DNA of 44,104 nt from CAZGXI01 sp964529715 (GCA_964529715.1 CAZGXI010000039.1:1-44104); one strand, 5' to 3'; shown: positions 25,076 to 33,870, counted from the stretch's first letter. The notes: generated by a model from the sequence alone, not told the origin. Numbers and translations: made by a program.

Positions 25076-25150
25076 AGAGGCGCGGCAGGCCACCGCGCCT
25101 CTCCTGAGGTATACAGGCCGGTCGCAGCGGCGGACTCGCTCCGCCGCTGC
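25076..25150 (-). terminator. Double hairpin ending the Tad-like operon
   Basis: Read on the minus strand after the stop at 25171: an 11-bp perfect stem (25150-25124), then a 10-bp perfect stem (25102-25076) followed by TGCCTTTTCC. The second has the look of an intrinsic terminator with a short T-run. Confidence 0.7.
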
Positions 25151-25170
25151 GGGGGGAACCGGAGGGAAGA

Positions 25171-27969
25171 TTAACCGCAGTCCCAGCAGCCCTGCTCGAT
25201 CTGGCAGGTGCTGGAGCAGCCGTCGCCGTTGCGGGTATTGCCATCGTCGCACTGCTCGCCGGACTCGATGACGCCGTTGCCGCAGGCAGCCGTGATGGTC
25301 TGGCAACTGCTGTTGCAAGTGCCGGTGTTGGGCGGCTCGCACTGCTCGTTGCAGGTCGGGCACACCACGCCATCGCCGCAGTAGGCCCACGTGCAGTTGT
25401 TGCGGCAGGAGTCTGTATCGACGCTGTTGCCGTCGTCGCACTGTTCGCCGGACTCGACGCGGCCATTGCGACAGACCGGCGGCTCGTTCTGGCAGGTGCT
25501 GGAGCAGCCGTCGCCGTTGCGGGTATTGCCGTCGTCGCACTGCTCGCCAGACTCGACGCGACCGTTGCCGCAGACGGGCGGCTCGTTCTGGCAGGTACTG
25601 GAGCAGCCGTCGCCGTTGCGGGTATTGCCGTCGTCGCACTGCTCAACGCCGGTCCTGACGTAACCGTCGCCGCAGACCGCGTTCGTGCAGTTGTTGAGGC
25701 AGGCGTCCCGGTTGGACGTGTTGCCGTCATCGCACTGCTCGTTCTGGCCATTGCCGTTCGGTGTCTGGCGGATACCGTCGCCGCACCAGGTCTGCCACTG
25801 GCAGGTGCCGCTGCAACTCGTGCCGTTAGGCGGATCGCACTGCTCGCCGCGGCTGGCTTCGGTCGTGCCGTCGCCGCAGGCCCACTGGCAATACGTATTG
25901 CAGTTTGTGGCGTTGGGCGGATCGCACGCTTCACCCGCCTGAACGATACCGTTGCCGCAGACGATTGGGATGGTGGGCACCGGCGTGGGCACCGCGCCCG
26001 GCCCGGCGTTGCAACCATTATCGAAGGCCAAGAGCGTGCCGTTGAAGCTGGCCTGGTTGTTGTTGTAGTAGGTCTGCAAGCTGCCGGCCAGACCGTCGAA
26101 GTCCAGCCACATGTTCACCGTGTCGCCGGGGTTGACGACCGCGTTGATCAGCCAGGTCGGCTCGGTGCCGAGCGTCCCGGAGGCCGTGTTGGTTTGCTGA
26201 CCGACCGTTGTGCCGGTGTCGTTGCCGTCCCAGATGCGGATGCCCGCCGGGTCAAAGGCGTTTGCACCTCCGATCTGCACAAAGTCCAGGACCATGCCGT
26301 CGAAGTAGTAGACCCAACGCAGGTCCATGCCGGTGATCTGGATGGGCGTGTAGCCGCCATTGCGGATGCTGAACTGCACCACCGCGTTGGTCCAGAACCC
26401 TTCGAGGTTCATGACGTAGTAACCGCAGTCGATGGGCGGGATCGTCGGTGTGGCCGACCCGGTTGGCGTAGCGGTCGGCGGGGCGTCGTTATACACCACC
26501 GCGCAGTTGCCGCTGAAGTACCAGGTAGACCCCACGAAATCGAAACGGCTGAAGTAATTCGCCAGCGCCACCGGGCCATTGGCGAAGCGCGCCTGCCACA
26601 GACTGTCGGTGTTGCCCTGGAACAGCACGTCGGCGTTGTTGTCCCACGTCGGTTCTGGCGAAGGCGCGGTGCCCGCGTTGGTGGGCGGCTGGGAGTCCTG
26701 ACCGTTCCAGTGTATCTCGCCGTTCCAGATCATATAGTCCACGTACATGTTCGGGAAGTACGTGGTATTCTGGCGCCACTGCAGCGACACGCCCAGCAGA
26801 TGCACATCCGAGGGGTTGCCGTTGTGGAAAGCCACCTGCAAGAAGGCGCCGTTGAGCATGACCTGACTGATGCTGATGTCATTGCAGTCTGGCGTGGCCG
26901 TCGCCGTCGGGGTAGACGTAGACGTCGGCGTCGGCGTGATGCTCGGCGTGCTGCTCGGCGTATACGACGGGGAAGGCGTGTAGGAGCTGGTAGGAAGCGG
27001 CGTATTGGTCGGCGTGTTCGTCGCCACCGCCAGGACGGGCGGCAGGTTGATCACGCGCGAGGCGCGGAACGCCTCGTTGATCATCACACGACGCGCCTGG
27101 AGCGGGATGTAGGCCGGCAGGGCCAGCGGCGTAATCAGGGGATGATTGAAGGTGATGATGATCTCGACCGCATCGCCGGGGCCGCCCGCGTCCCACTGGA
27201 CGTTGCCGCTCGGCTTGCTGGCAGTGGGGCCGTTGTTAACCGTCACCGGGCTGTCGCCCAACTCCGCTGCGCGACGCTCGGTCACATTGCAAGTTAGCTG
27301 CGCCCGCATGGGGTTATAGCGCATCACATCCGCCGCGTCATCTTCTCGCAGCGAGAGGCGCGATGAGCAGATGAAAACGTGGAACCACCCCTCGACGTTG
27401 TCGTTGGTCCAACGTACAAAGTTGCCGTTGGCGTCCACTTCCATCTGGTATGCGCGCTCGTCATAGAGGCGCACATCCAGCCCGGCAGCACCGATGCGCG
27501 CCTGATCGCGGATCGAGGGGATGCGCACCAGGTCGTTGAGCAGGCCCTCGTCCTCTTCATCGCCGGGGTCACAGTCGGTCCCGTCCCAGTAGTTGGCGAA
27601 GACCATCTCATAGCCGCCGGCGTAGGGGCCAAAAGGCACGTGCGAACCGGCAGAATTGGGCAGGGTGGCGGTCTGACACAGGCGGTCTCTGGCGACCTGT
27701 ACATCGTTGGTCGGCATCCCGCCGATAGTCGCCGCAACGCCGTTCGCCAGGTCCAGGAAGTAATCTGGGTCGAACTGGCCAGTGGCGGCATAACGGGCGG
27801 CGGTGCGCGCCGCATTTTGCAGCGTCACCCAGGCCTGAAACGCGCGGGCGAATTCGATAATGCCGAACATCAACAGCAGCAGGATCGGCAGTGTCAGCGC
27901 GAATTCCGCCAGTGCCTGTCCTTGCCGCCGCCGCGACGGCTTACTCAGGGTTTCCAGTTCTTTGCTCAT
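25171..27969 (-). CDS. TadE-anchored protein with cysteine-rich DUF4215 repeats
   Basis: A 932-aa surface protein. The N-terminus is TadE-like: RRRQGQALAEFALTLPILLLLMFGIIEFARAFQ (about 14-46), one membrane helix, then AARTAARYAATG. A Ser/Thr/Pro spacer (about 320-360) and two similar beta-rich domains (about 360-690, each with a WxNAxV- or QVAFHNG-type strand) lead to a cysteine-rich tail (about 690-932) of DUF4215 repeats such as CGNGRVESGEQCDDGNTRNG then DGCSSTCQ. These are extracellular disulfide modules known from myxobacterial surface proteins. The ATG at 27969 has GAGGGG 8 bases upstream. It is the last gene of the Tad-like operon. TadE-DUF4215 fusion is unusual as far as I know. Confidence 0.88.
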   Translation of the reverse strand: MSKELETLSKPSRRRQGQALAEFALTLPILLLLMFGIIEFARAFQAWVTLQNAARTAARYAATGQFDPDYFLDLANGVAATIGGMPTNDVQVARDRLCQTATLPNSAGSHVPFGPYAGGYEMVFANYWDGTDCDPGDEEDEGLLNDLVRIPSIRDQARIGAAGLDVRLYDERAYQMEVDANGNFVRWTNDNVEGWFHVFICSSRLSLREDDAADVMRYNPMRAQLTCNVTERRAAELGDSPVTVNNGPTASKPSGNVQWDAGGPGDAVEIIITFNHPLITPLALPAYIPLQARRVMINEAFRASRVINLPPVLAVATNTPTNTPLPTSSYTPSPSYTPSSTPSITPTPTSTSTPTATATPDCNDISISQVMLNGAFLQVAFHNGNPSDVHLLGVSLQWRQNTTYFPNMYVDYMIWNGEIHWNGQDSQPPTNAGTAPSPEPTWDNNADVLFQGNTDSLWQARFANGPVALANYFSRFDFVGSTWYFSGNCAVVYNDAPPTATPTGSATPTIPPIDCGYYVMNLEGFWTNAVVQFSIRNGGYTPIQITGMDLRWVYYFDGMVLDFVQIGGANAFDPAGIRIWDGNDTGTTVGQQTNTASGTLGTEPTWLINAVVNPGDTVNMWLDFDGLAGSLQTYYNNNQASFNGTLLAFDNGCNAGPGAVPTPVPTIPIVCGNGIVQAGEACDPPNATNCNTYCQWACGDGTTEASRGEQCDPPNGTSCSGTCQWQTWCGDGIRQTPNGNGQNEQCDDGNTSNRDACLNNCTNAVCGDGYVRTGVEQCDDGNTRNGDGCSSTCQNEPPVCGNGRVESGEQCDDGNTRNGDGCSSTCQNEPPVCRNGRVESGEQCDDGNSVDTDSCRNNCTWAYCGDGVVCPTCNEQCEPPNTGTCNSSCQTITAACGNGVIESGEQCDDGNTRNGDGCSSTCQIEQGCWDCG
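25481..25678. repeat. 99-bp (33-codon) coding tandem repeats
   Basis: GGCTCGTTCTGGCAGGT starts at 25481 and again at 25580, and the roughly 70 bases after each are nearly identical. A third related copy lies near 25196. They encode DUF4215 units. The near-identity suggests recent duplication or ongoing expansion and contraction. Confidence 0.85.
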
Positions 27970-28080
27970 AGGCAATCCCCCTCACTTCACTTTTCAGACC
28001 ACATCGGTGGCTCTTCTACCCCTGGCTTTGTCCTTCTCAAGAAGTCGGCGGCCAGGGGCAGGATGGTCGAGCGAAAGGAC

Positions 28081-29985
28081 TTAGCGCGCCAGACGGGTGA
28101 ACAGGCGGCTGGCGATCTCCGCAAACACACGTTCCAGGTCGGCAGAACTCTGGGCATACCAGTACTGTCCGCAGTCTTGTTGGTTGCCGGCCACCTCAGT
28201 TTCGCACGGGTCCGGCGGGCCAAAAGCAGCCGGGTAGTTGTTCGGGTTATAAGGCAGTCCTGGCGCTGTGCCGGTCCCGCCCTCGTTGCCGCAGATGTGG
28301 TCATTGCGGCAGTCCTGCTGCCAGTTGTTGTCGATCACGCCGTTGTCGCCCGCATCGGCGATATAGCGCAACGTGTACTCGCCCAGGGCCGGGATCGGGT
28401 CGCCCGGCACGCCGAAGCCAATGGTATACATGGCGATAAAGTTCCCTTCGACGCCGGGCCGCACTTCGACCAGACCGGCGAAGTCGGCCATATCCATGGC
28501 GTAGTCGGTTGCGTCGTAGAACGGGCTGCAATTCGGGTCATCGACATTGATGCGACCCTGGGCGTCCGTGCAGAAGTGGCGGCTGTAGAAGTCGCCGTCG
28601 CTGCAAAATGGGGAGCTATGCGCGTAGGGCGCGCCGGGGGCGGCGTTCGGGTCGGTCGGGTCGGCGCCGCCGGTCGCCATGCACTCTGGGTCGTCCTGGT
28701 TGACCGGGTCTTCCGGGTCGCAGAAGGTCCACCAGGGGCAGTAGCCGTAATAGCCGTAGTCGTTGGTGCCCACGTCCTGCATCGTACCGCCGCTCAGACG
28801 GGTGGCGCGGTTGGTGATCGTCGCCGCGCCGTCGCTCAGCAGGATGATGACCCACACGGCCTGCCGCCGCACGTACAACGGGTTGGTCAGGATCGAGTTT
28901 GCCGCCAGGATGCCGCCGCCCATGTTCGTGTCGGGGCAGGGGGCCACGTGGCGGTAGGTGTACGCCTGCACGCCGGAATAGCCCCACTGCGACCACCAGG
29001 CCGCCGCCGATGTCTCGCAGTCGTTGTACATCCCGGTCGCGTGGGGCGTGCCCACGCCGATCTGGTAGTCCAGCGTGCGGATGGCCACCGTCTCATCGGT
29101 GACCAGAGGAGGTAACGTCCCCGTGCCGCTGGGGTTATTCGGGAGCACCACCGTCGTGCCGCTGGTCGCCCCGCCCAGCGTGACGAAAGCCACGCGGTCG
29201 CCGCGCACGAAATCCAGCCGCTGGATGAAGGTTCGCGCCGCGTCGCGTGCCTGCTTGAAGGGCTGGCAGATCAGATCGCGGTAGTCGCCGTTGGCGACGT
29301 TGCTGGTGACGCCGGTGATATTGCCCGCCAGATTGACGGTGCCGTTGCCGGGGTCGTTGCAGCACCCGCCGTAAGGCAGGTTATCCCCGGTGTACGGGTT
29401 ATAGGGGTTGCTCTGGGTGCATTCCGCGCGCGGGGATAGCCCGGCGGCGCTGTAGATGGCGTTGTAGTGCGCCAGGCGCGTCGAACGCGACATCGACTCG
29501 GAGATGTCCAACACCAGGGCCACGTCCAGCACCGCCGTCTCGGCAATGGCCGACGTCTCTAGCGTGATGGTGTTCCAGCCGATCAGACGCAGGAAGGTGG
29601 TGGGCGAATCGACCTGAGCGATGACACGCACCAGTTTACGCGGCGGGTTGACGCACAGGGCCGGGTCGGTGGGATTGGTGACGCAGGTCTGCACCAACAC
29701 CCGTTCCGGGTCCAGGTTATACAGCCGGATGAACTGGCGGGCCGTCAGGGCCACGTCGGCGTAGTCGCGGTTCTCGCGTACCTGCCCTGCTGCCGCGATG
29801 GAGGCCGCGTCAACGGCGCGACGCAGCTGACTGTAGCGCACAAACAGCAGCGCAACATCTGTCACCAGGCCGACGAACACCAACAGCACCACCATGCCCA
29901 ACGCCAGCAGGATGATTGCCTGACCGCTCTGGCTGCGGCGGAAGAAACGACGGTTGACGTGTTCAGCAAAAGCGCGCAGTCTCAT
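28081..29985 (-). CDS. TadG-like protein with von Willebrand factor A domain
   Basis: A 634-aa surface protein. RRSQSGQAIILLALGMVVLL (about 16-36) is the TadG/TadE_N-type signal and helix, followed by the usual AVDAASIAAAGQ. A VWA domain follows, with the metal-binding DxSxS motif in DISESMS (Asp160) and VIILLSDGA further on, but it is stretched by a long Cys/Pro/Asn-rich insert rich in calcium-loop-like Asp residues. The end returns to helix (SSADLERVFAEIASRLF), as in VWA proteins. VWA with an intact MIDAS suggests adhesion. It starts 18 bp after the upstream TadE-like gene, so it is cotranscribed. Confidence 0.88.
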   Translation of the reverse strand: MRLRAFAEHVNRRFFRRSQSGQAIILLALGMVVLLVFVGLVTDVALLFVRYSQLRRAVDAASIAAAGQVRENRDYADVALTARQFIRLYNLDPERVLVQTCVTNPTDPALCVNPPRKLVRVIAQVDSPTTFLRLIGWNTITLETSAIAETAVLDVALVLDISESMSRSTRLAHYNAIYSAAGLSPRAECTQSNPYNPYTGDNLPYGGCCNDPGNGTVNLAGNITGVTSNVANGDYRDLICQPFKQARDAARTFIQRLDFVRGDRVAFVTLGGATSGTTVVLPNNPSGTGTLPPLVTDETVAIRTLDYQIGVGTPHATGMYNDCETSAAAWWSQWGYSGVQAYTYRHVAPCPDTNMGGGILAANSILTNPLYVRRQAVWVIILLSDGAATITNRATRLSGGTMQDVGTNDYGYYGYCPWWTFCDPEDPVNQDDPECMATGGADPTDPNAAPGAPYAHSSPFCSDGDFYSRHFCTDAQGRINVDDPNCSPFYDATDYAMDMADFAGLVEVRPGVEGNFIAMYTIGFGVPGDPIPALGEYTLRYIADAGDNGVIDNNWQQDCRNDHICGNEGGTGTAPGLPYNPNNYPAAFGPPDPCETEVAGNQQDCGQYWYAQSSADLERVFAEIASRLFTRLAR

Positions 29986-30003
29986 ACTCGTTCATCTCCA
30001 CCG

Positions 30004-31008
30004 TTAGCCGTTCGGCGTTGCCGTCGGCTCGGCTGCCGATACCGGAAAGAGCGACCACACGTGAATCTCGAAGTTATCCCCGATAGTGGTAAACCAGGGC
30101 AGTTGCAACAGTTGGCGGTGATGCCAGAACATCTCCACCAGCAGCAGGCCGTTGTTTGGCGTGTTGGAGTTTTCCAGAGCAGAAGCGCCATTCAGCCGCG
30201 CCTCGATCTCCGCCGTGCTGAACTCCGAACCGATGCAGTTGGGGTTGTCGGAGACACGGTGATGTCCGGTCAGCACGTAGCCCCGGATGTTCTCGCTGTT
30301 GTCGCCAGGGCCGGTTTCCAGGCTACCGTCGTACATTTTCCAGGGATAGAGCGGGTCATCTTCACGGGCGTCCAGCGCCCCGTTGCGGTTCACATCGAAC
30401 GGGTCATAGGGTTCGTCGTCACACTCGTTCTGGCGCGGCGGAAAACGTCCCGACACGCGCACGGTGAAATCCTGCGGCCCGTTGCCGTCAAAGTCCTCGA
30501 CCAGGTAGCTGAACACCGAGATCACCACATCGTCTTGGGTCGGATCAAAGATCAACGGGTCCATATTGCGGACAGCAGCGCAGGCCACGCCGTCGTAGTA
30601 GCCGTAAGGCCCGTCGGTCCCATCCACGAAGTAGCCCGCCGGCAGGTGTGAGGTGTCCTGCACCGGCAGGTAGGCGCGTGGATTGCCCTGCGCGTCGCGG
30701 TAGGTGTTGGAGCCGCCATCGAACTCGTTGCAGTCCATGTGCTCCAGGTTGGCCTCTTCGCCATTGTTCCACTGCAACGGGTCGATGGTTGCGCCGAAGC
30801 GGCCTGCCTCACGGGTTACGTCCAGCAGGATCATAAAGTTGTTTGCCAACCAGCCGATCTCGATCAGGCCCAGGAGCATGATCAGCAAGATCGGCATCAC
30901 CAGCGTGATCTCCACCAGGCTTTGTCCCCGCCGCAAGGCCGGTGAGGGAGCAGCCAGCATAGGAGCGCCATCCAACAAAGTCACCAGGTTTTGCAGAGAA
31001 CGACCCAT
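30004..31008 (-). CDS. TadE-like pseudopilin-type protein
   Basis: A 334-aa protein. RRGQSLVEITLVMPILLIMLLGLIEIG (about 26-52) is a TadE-type segment with Glu in the position used by pseudopilins, followed by VTREAGRFGATID. The rest is a polar, Asp/Asn-rich outer domain with few Cys and a Thr/Pro-rich end (AAEPTATPNG). It is the first gene of the three-gene Tad-like operon; 18 bp separate it from the TadG-like gene. No secretin, TadA ATPase, TadB/C platform or TadV peptidase gene is in the window. Confidence 0.85.
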   Translation of the reverse strand: MGRSLQNLVTLLDGAPMLAAPSPALRRGQSLVEITLVMPILLIMLLGLIEIGWLANNFMILLDVTREAGRFGATIDPLQWNNGEEANLEHMDCNEFDGGSNTYRDAQGNPRAYLPVQDTSHLPAGYFVDGTDGPYGYYDGVACAAVRNMDPLIFDPTQDDVVISVFSYLVEDFDGNGPQDFTVRVSGRFPPRQNECDDEPYDPFDVNRNGALDAREDDPLYPWKMYDGSLETGPGDNSENIRGYVLTGHHRVSDNPNCIGSEFSTAEIEARLNGASALENSNTPNNGLLLVEMFWHHRQLLQLPWFTTIGDNFEIHVWSLFPVSAAEPTATPNG

Positions 31009-31068
31009 CGTAGTTGCCCCCAGGCTAGTCCATGCTTAAGGAAGGTTAAGACGATAGCCCAAATAACC

Positions 31069-31159
31069 GGCAGGGCAAATAATCCCTGCCTTGATGATAC
31101 CACAGGCTCGCTACCGCCCCGTGACTCTAATTAGTGAGGAAATGATAGAGAATTGTCAA
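31069..31159 (-). promoter_or_regulatory. Tad-like operon promoter and leader hairpin
   Basis: TTGACA (31159-31154) with ACTAAT (31135-31130) at 18 bp forms a candidate promoter. About 40 bases on, GGCAGGG / CCCTGCC (31069-31075 with 31084-31090) form a hairpin in the leader. The stretch 31009-31276 has no gene. Confidence 0.4.
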
Positions 31160-31276
31160 CAGCATGGGGAAAAACGGCTAACCACAGCTTTTTTTATTTC
31201 CCGGTCTTCTCCGCCCAGGCACGCCACGATACCCTCAGCAGGCAGCAGAGGCAAAGCGGGGAGCAGGGTTGCTGGC

Positions 31277-31978
31277 TCAGCTTTGAACCATGTAGCCGAC
31301 GCCATGCACGGTGCGGATATAGTGCGCGCCGCTGCCCTGGGTTTCGGCCTCCAGCTTGCAGCGCAGGTTGCGCACATGCGCCCGTACCAGGTCCGGGTTA
31401 CCGACGCTGCTGGGATATTCCCACACCGCTTCTAACAGGTGCTGGGTTGAAATCGGTTGGTTGGCGTGTTCCATCAGGTAGCGCAGCAGGCGATGTTCGG
31501 TGGCGGTGAGCTGCACGGCCTTGTCCTGGACGAATGCCTGGCAGGTCGCCGAATCCAGCCTGATCTGGCCGACTTCGAGCACGGCGTCGTCTTCGAGGTC
31601 GGTGCGCCGGGCGCGCCGCAGCAGCGCCCGTACCCGCGCTATCAGTTCGGCCCCCTTAAACGGCTTGACGATGTAATCGTCGGCGCCGGCATCTAGCCCC
31701 TTCACGATGTCGTCCGTCTTGCCCAGCGCGGTGAGGAACAGGATCGGGAGCGCCACAAAGCGCGTGTCCTGGCGCAGGCGGCGGCACAGCGTCAGACCGT
31801 CCATGCCGGGCATATTGATGTCTAGGATCAGGATGTCTGGGGTGTGATCGCTCAGGCTCACCAGCGCCTCTTGGGCAGAGCGGGCTTTTTCCACCTCCAT
31901 CCCTTCGCGGCTCAATACCCGCAGCAGCATTTCCAGAATTTCCGGGTCGTCATCAACGGCCAAGATATGCGGGACCAT
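31277..31978 (-). CDS. OmpR/PhoB-family response regulator
   Basis: A 233-aa two-component regulator. The receiver (about 1-120) has the acidic pair in AVDDDPE, the phospho-acceptor Asp in DILILDINMPGMDG (near residue 52), Thr in LFLTALG and Lys in YIVKPF. A winged-helix DNA-binding domain follows (about 140-233, VQLTATEHRLLRYLMEHA through RTVHGVGYMV). The start is ATG at 31978; the upstream in-frame extension has no receiver homology. No histidine kinase gene is near. It lies upstream of the Tad-like operon on the same strand and may control it, but this is inference from position only. Confidence 0.93.
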   Translation of the reverse strand: MVPHILAVDDDPEILEMLLRVLSREGMEVEKARSAQEALVSLSDHTPDILILDINMPGMDGLTLCRRLRQDTRFVALPILFLTALGKTDDIVKGLDAGADDYIVKPFKGAELIARVRALLRRARRTDLEDDAVLEVGQIRLDSATCQAFVQDKAVQLTATEHRLLRYLMEHANQPISTQHLLEAVWEYPSSVGNPDLVRAHVRNLRCKLEAETQGSGAHYIRTVHGVGYMVQS

Positions 31979-32012
31979 GTCTTCATCCCCAATCGAATAT
32001 GTTTTTATTGTT

Positions 32013-32041
32013 ATTATAGGGGCAGTCAAGATTCATTGCCA
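32013..32041 (-). promoter_or_regulatory. Promoter of the response-regulator gene
   Basis: On the minus strand, TGGCAA (32041-32036), 17 bp, perfect TATAAT (32018-32013), about 35 bases before the ATG. Confidence 0.65.
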
Positions 32042-32060
32042 GCGCCAGGTCCACTGGCGC
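32042..32060 (-). terminator. Hairpin after the PspA-like gene
   Basis: A 7-bp perfect stem GCGCCAG / CTGGCGC with a 5-base loop, 8 bases past the stop and just before the next promoter. No T-run. Confidence 0.45.
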
Positions 32061-32067
32061 AGGCACA

Positions 32068-32796
32068 TCAGCCGCCCGACGGTGTATCTCGCCGGGCCAA
32101 ACGCTGGCGGCGCAGCGCCAGATCGTCTTCTACCTGGATTGCTTCCACAACCTGGCGGGCCTGTTCTTGGGCGGTGGCCAGGCGCTTTTCTTCTGCCTCC
32201 AACGCCTCGATCTCACGGCGCGTGGTTTGCAGCACCGTATCCAGAGTCGCGGCGGGTGGCGGTTCAGCAGTCTGATGCGGAGCGGCGGGCGGCTCGGCGA
32301 CCTGCGCTTCGGCAGGTGGCGGCCCGGCGGTCTGGTGCGGGGCAGCGGGGGGTTCAACCCCTTGCTGGCGGCGTGCGTCGGCGACCAGCCCTTCCAACAC
32401 GTTCACCTTGTCGATCAGTTCCGCCGTATTGCGGCGAAGCTGGGCCAGATCGGCTTCCAGCAGGGTGGCCCGCTGCTCCAGGCGCTGCATCTGGGCGACG
32501 GCGTGGCGTGCGGTGGCCTCATCTTTTTCCAGCAAGGCATTGTCGGCTTTAAGGTCCCAATCAGCAGCTTCCTGCCGTAGCGCGGCGATCTGTGCTTGCA
32601 GGTTCTCGTCGCGTTCAAGCGCCGCATCGATGCGCCGACGCAGTGCGGCCACTTCCCGGTCGATGTCCTTGCCCAGCCGGTCGGCAGAAAGCGGCGTCCG
32701 CTCCGAGCGGCTCAACGGCAGGCCCAGGTCTTGGCTCAAAAAGCCTTCCACGCGCGCGCGGATCAGGGTATTAATTTTGTTCAGCAGGTCAGTCAC
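32068..32796 (-). CDS. PspA/IM30-like coiled-coil protein
   Basis: A 242-aa protein, almost all charged helix, with long coiled-coil heptads from about 45 to 150 and 185 to 235. The start (LLNKINTLIRARVEGFLSQ) is like the amphipathic helix of PspA/IM30 proteins, which bind stressed membranes; overall similarity is modest. A Pro-rich duplicated stretch, EPPAAPHQTA-GPPPAEAQVA then EPPAAPHQTA-EPPPA, about 150-185, breaks the coil and is unusual for the family. The start is GTG at 32796 with AAGGGG close upstream. It has its own promoter (32829-32857). The response regulator gene follows. Confidence 0.65.
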   Translation of the reverse strand: MTDLLNKINTLIRARVEGFLSQDLGLPLSRSERTPLSADRLGKDIDREVAALRRRIDAALERDENLQAQIAALRQEAADWDLKADNALLEKDEATARHAVAQMQRLEQRATLLEADLAQLRRNTAELIDKVNVLEGLVADARRQQGVEPPAAPHQTAGPPPAEAQVAEPPAAPHQTAEPPPAATLDTVLQTTRREIEALEAEEKRLATAQEQARQVVEAIQVEDDLALRRQRLARRDTPSGG

Positions 32797-32828
32797 GGTG
32801 TGCCCCTTGCTCCGATCCAGATAGTGCG

Positions 32829-32857
32829 ATTTTACAGAGGCGGGCAGTTCTTTGCAA
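32829..32857 (-). promoter_or_regulatory. Promoter of the PspA-like gene
   Basis: TTGCAA (32857-32852), 17-bp spacer, TAAAAT (32834-32829) on the minus strand, about 32 bases before the GTG start. Confidence 0.65.
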
Positions 32858-32919
32858 GCGCTCTGCTAGCAATTCATAATTAGTAGTTCACGATCGGCAA
32901 CTCAGGGCGGATTCCCGGC

Positions 32920-33795
32920 TTACTGCCCGAAGCGTTGGCGCAGGTAATCCAGCGCCACGCGGTCGATCCGGTCGGGCGCGCGGTCGATGCGCCAGCGTTC
33001 CTCCAGGTTTTCGTTGCCGACCATGGCCCAAAAGGCGTGTTTGGAGGCATCGTCCCACACACCGCTGATCTCGCCGTTGTAATACCCCAGGCGGCGGAGC
33101 AGGCTTTGCAGTTCGCGGGCCAGCGTTTCGTCAATCGGCAGGGCGTCTTCGGGGCGCGGCGTGCCGAAAAACAGGTGGTGCATGGCGACCAGTTCTTGCA
33201 ACCGGCGCACTGGCTCCGGGTCGTCGTCCACGCGCAAGTCCAGATAGCGGTCATTGTCGCCGCCGTAGCCCCCGTCTGGGCGCACGACCAGCACCGCCGC
33301 CGCCTGTTTGCCGCGTCGGTCGCCGCCGACCGTGTCGCCTGCCAGCAGCGCCGCGACCAGCCGGTCGGCCAATTCACCAGGCGCGCCGGTGAACGCCTCA
33401 GCCATTGCGTCCAGCGTTTCCGGTCCGGTGAGGATATTGCCCTGGCAGGTGAAGCCCTGGCCCACGCGGTGGCCCGCCCAGGCGATGCAGGCCGCGCCGG
33501 TGTGCGCCGCCGCGCCACCGTGTGCATCAACGAGGCCGACCTGCCGGTCTGCCTGGCCGGGGTCGTTCGCCAGGAGTATGTCAAGCGTCTCACGCGCGTT
33601 CTTCTCCTGCGCCATCAGGGCCAGCCCCTCCGGTCCGAAGCTCACCTTTGCCAACGCCTGGGTCGCCACTGCCCCCACGCCCGCCTGCGCCCAACTGACG
33701 ACCGCCCCCGCGCCCAGAAACTTGCTGGCGACGGCCACCCCCCAGGCGCGTTCGTCCAGGTCGCAGGCCACGATGGAAAACGTGCTCAGCCGCAT
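32920..33795 (-). CDS. DUF1028 Ntn-hydrolase-like protein with peptidoglycan-binding-like tail
   Basis: A 291-aa protein. The first about 215 residues follow the DUF1028 pattern: MRLSTFSIVACDLDERAWGVAVASKFLGAGAVVSWAQ..., ATQALAKVSFG, FTCQGNILTG and DLRVDDDPEPVRRLQEL. The domain is assigned to the Ntn-hydrolase fold; the enzyme activity is not known. Residues about 230-285 resemble a peptidoglycan-binding helix bundle (LARELQSLLRRLGYYNGEISG). The start is ATG at 33795 with AAGGAGGGG 6-10 bases upstream. It is separated from tal-pgi by an intrinsic terminator, so it probably has its own promoter. Confidence 0.85.
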   Translation of the reverse strand: MRLSTFSIVACDLDERAWGVAVASKFLGAGAVVSWAQAGVGAVATQALAKVSFGPEGLALMAQEKNARETLDILLANDPGQADRQVGLVDAHGGAAAHTGAACIAWAGHRVGQGFTCQGNILTGPETLDAMAEAFTGAPGELADRLVAALLAGDTVGGDRRGKQAAAVLVVRPDGGYGGDNDRYLDLRVDDDPEPVRRLQELVAMHHLFFGTPRPEDALPIDETLARELQSLLRRLGYYNGEISGVWDDASKHAFWAMVGNENLEERWRIDRAPDRIDRVALDYLRQRFGQ

Positions 33796-33831
33796 GGGAA
33801 TCCCCTCCTTATACCGCCAAAAACGGTTTCG

Positions 33832-33863
33832 GCAAAACAACAGGGGCGGTCTACTGCCGCCCC
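33832..33863 (-). terminator. Intrinsic terminator of tal-pgi
   Basis: On the minus strand, GGGGCGG / CCGCCCC (33863-33843) with a 7-base loop, followed by TGTTGTTTT, 8 bases past the tal-pgi stop. Confidence 0.8.
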
Positions 33864-33870
33864 CACAAAC

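Noticed and set aside
25196..25678. CRISPR-like spaced repeats
   Set aside because: The repeats are in frame and encode DUF4215 modules with conserved cysteines.
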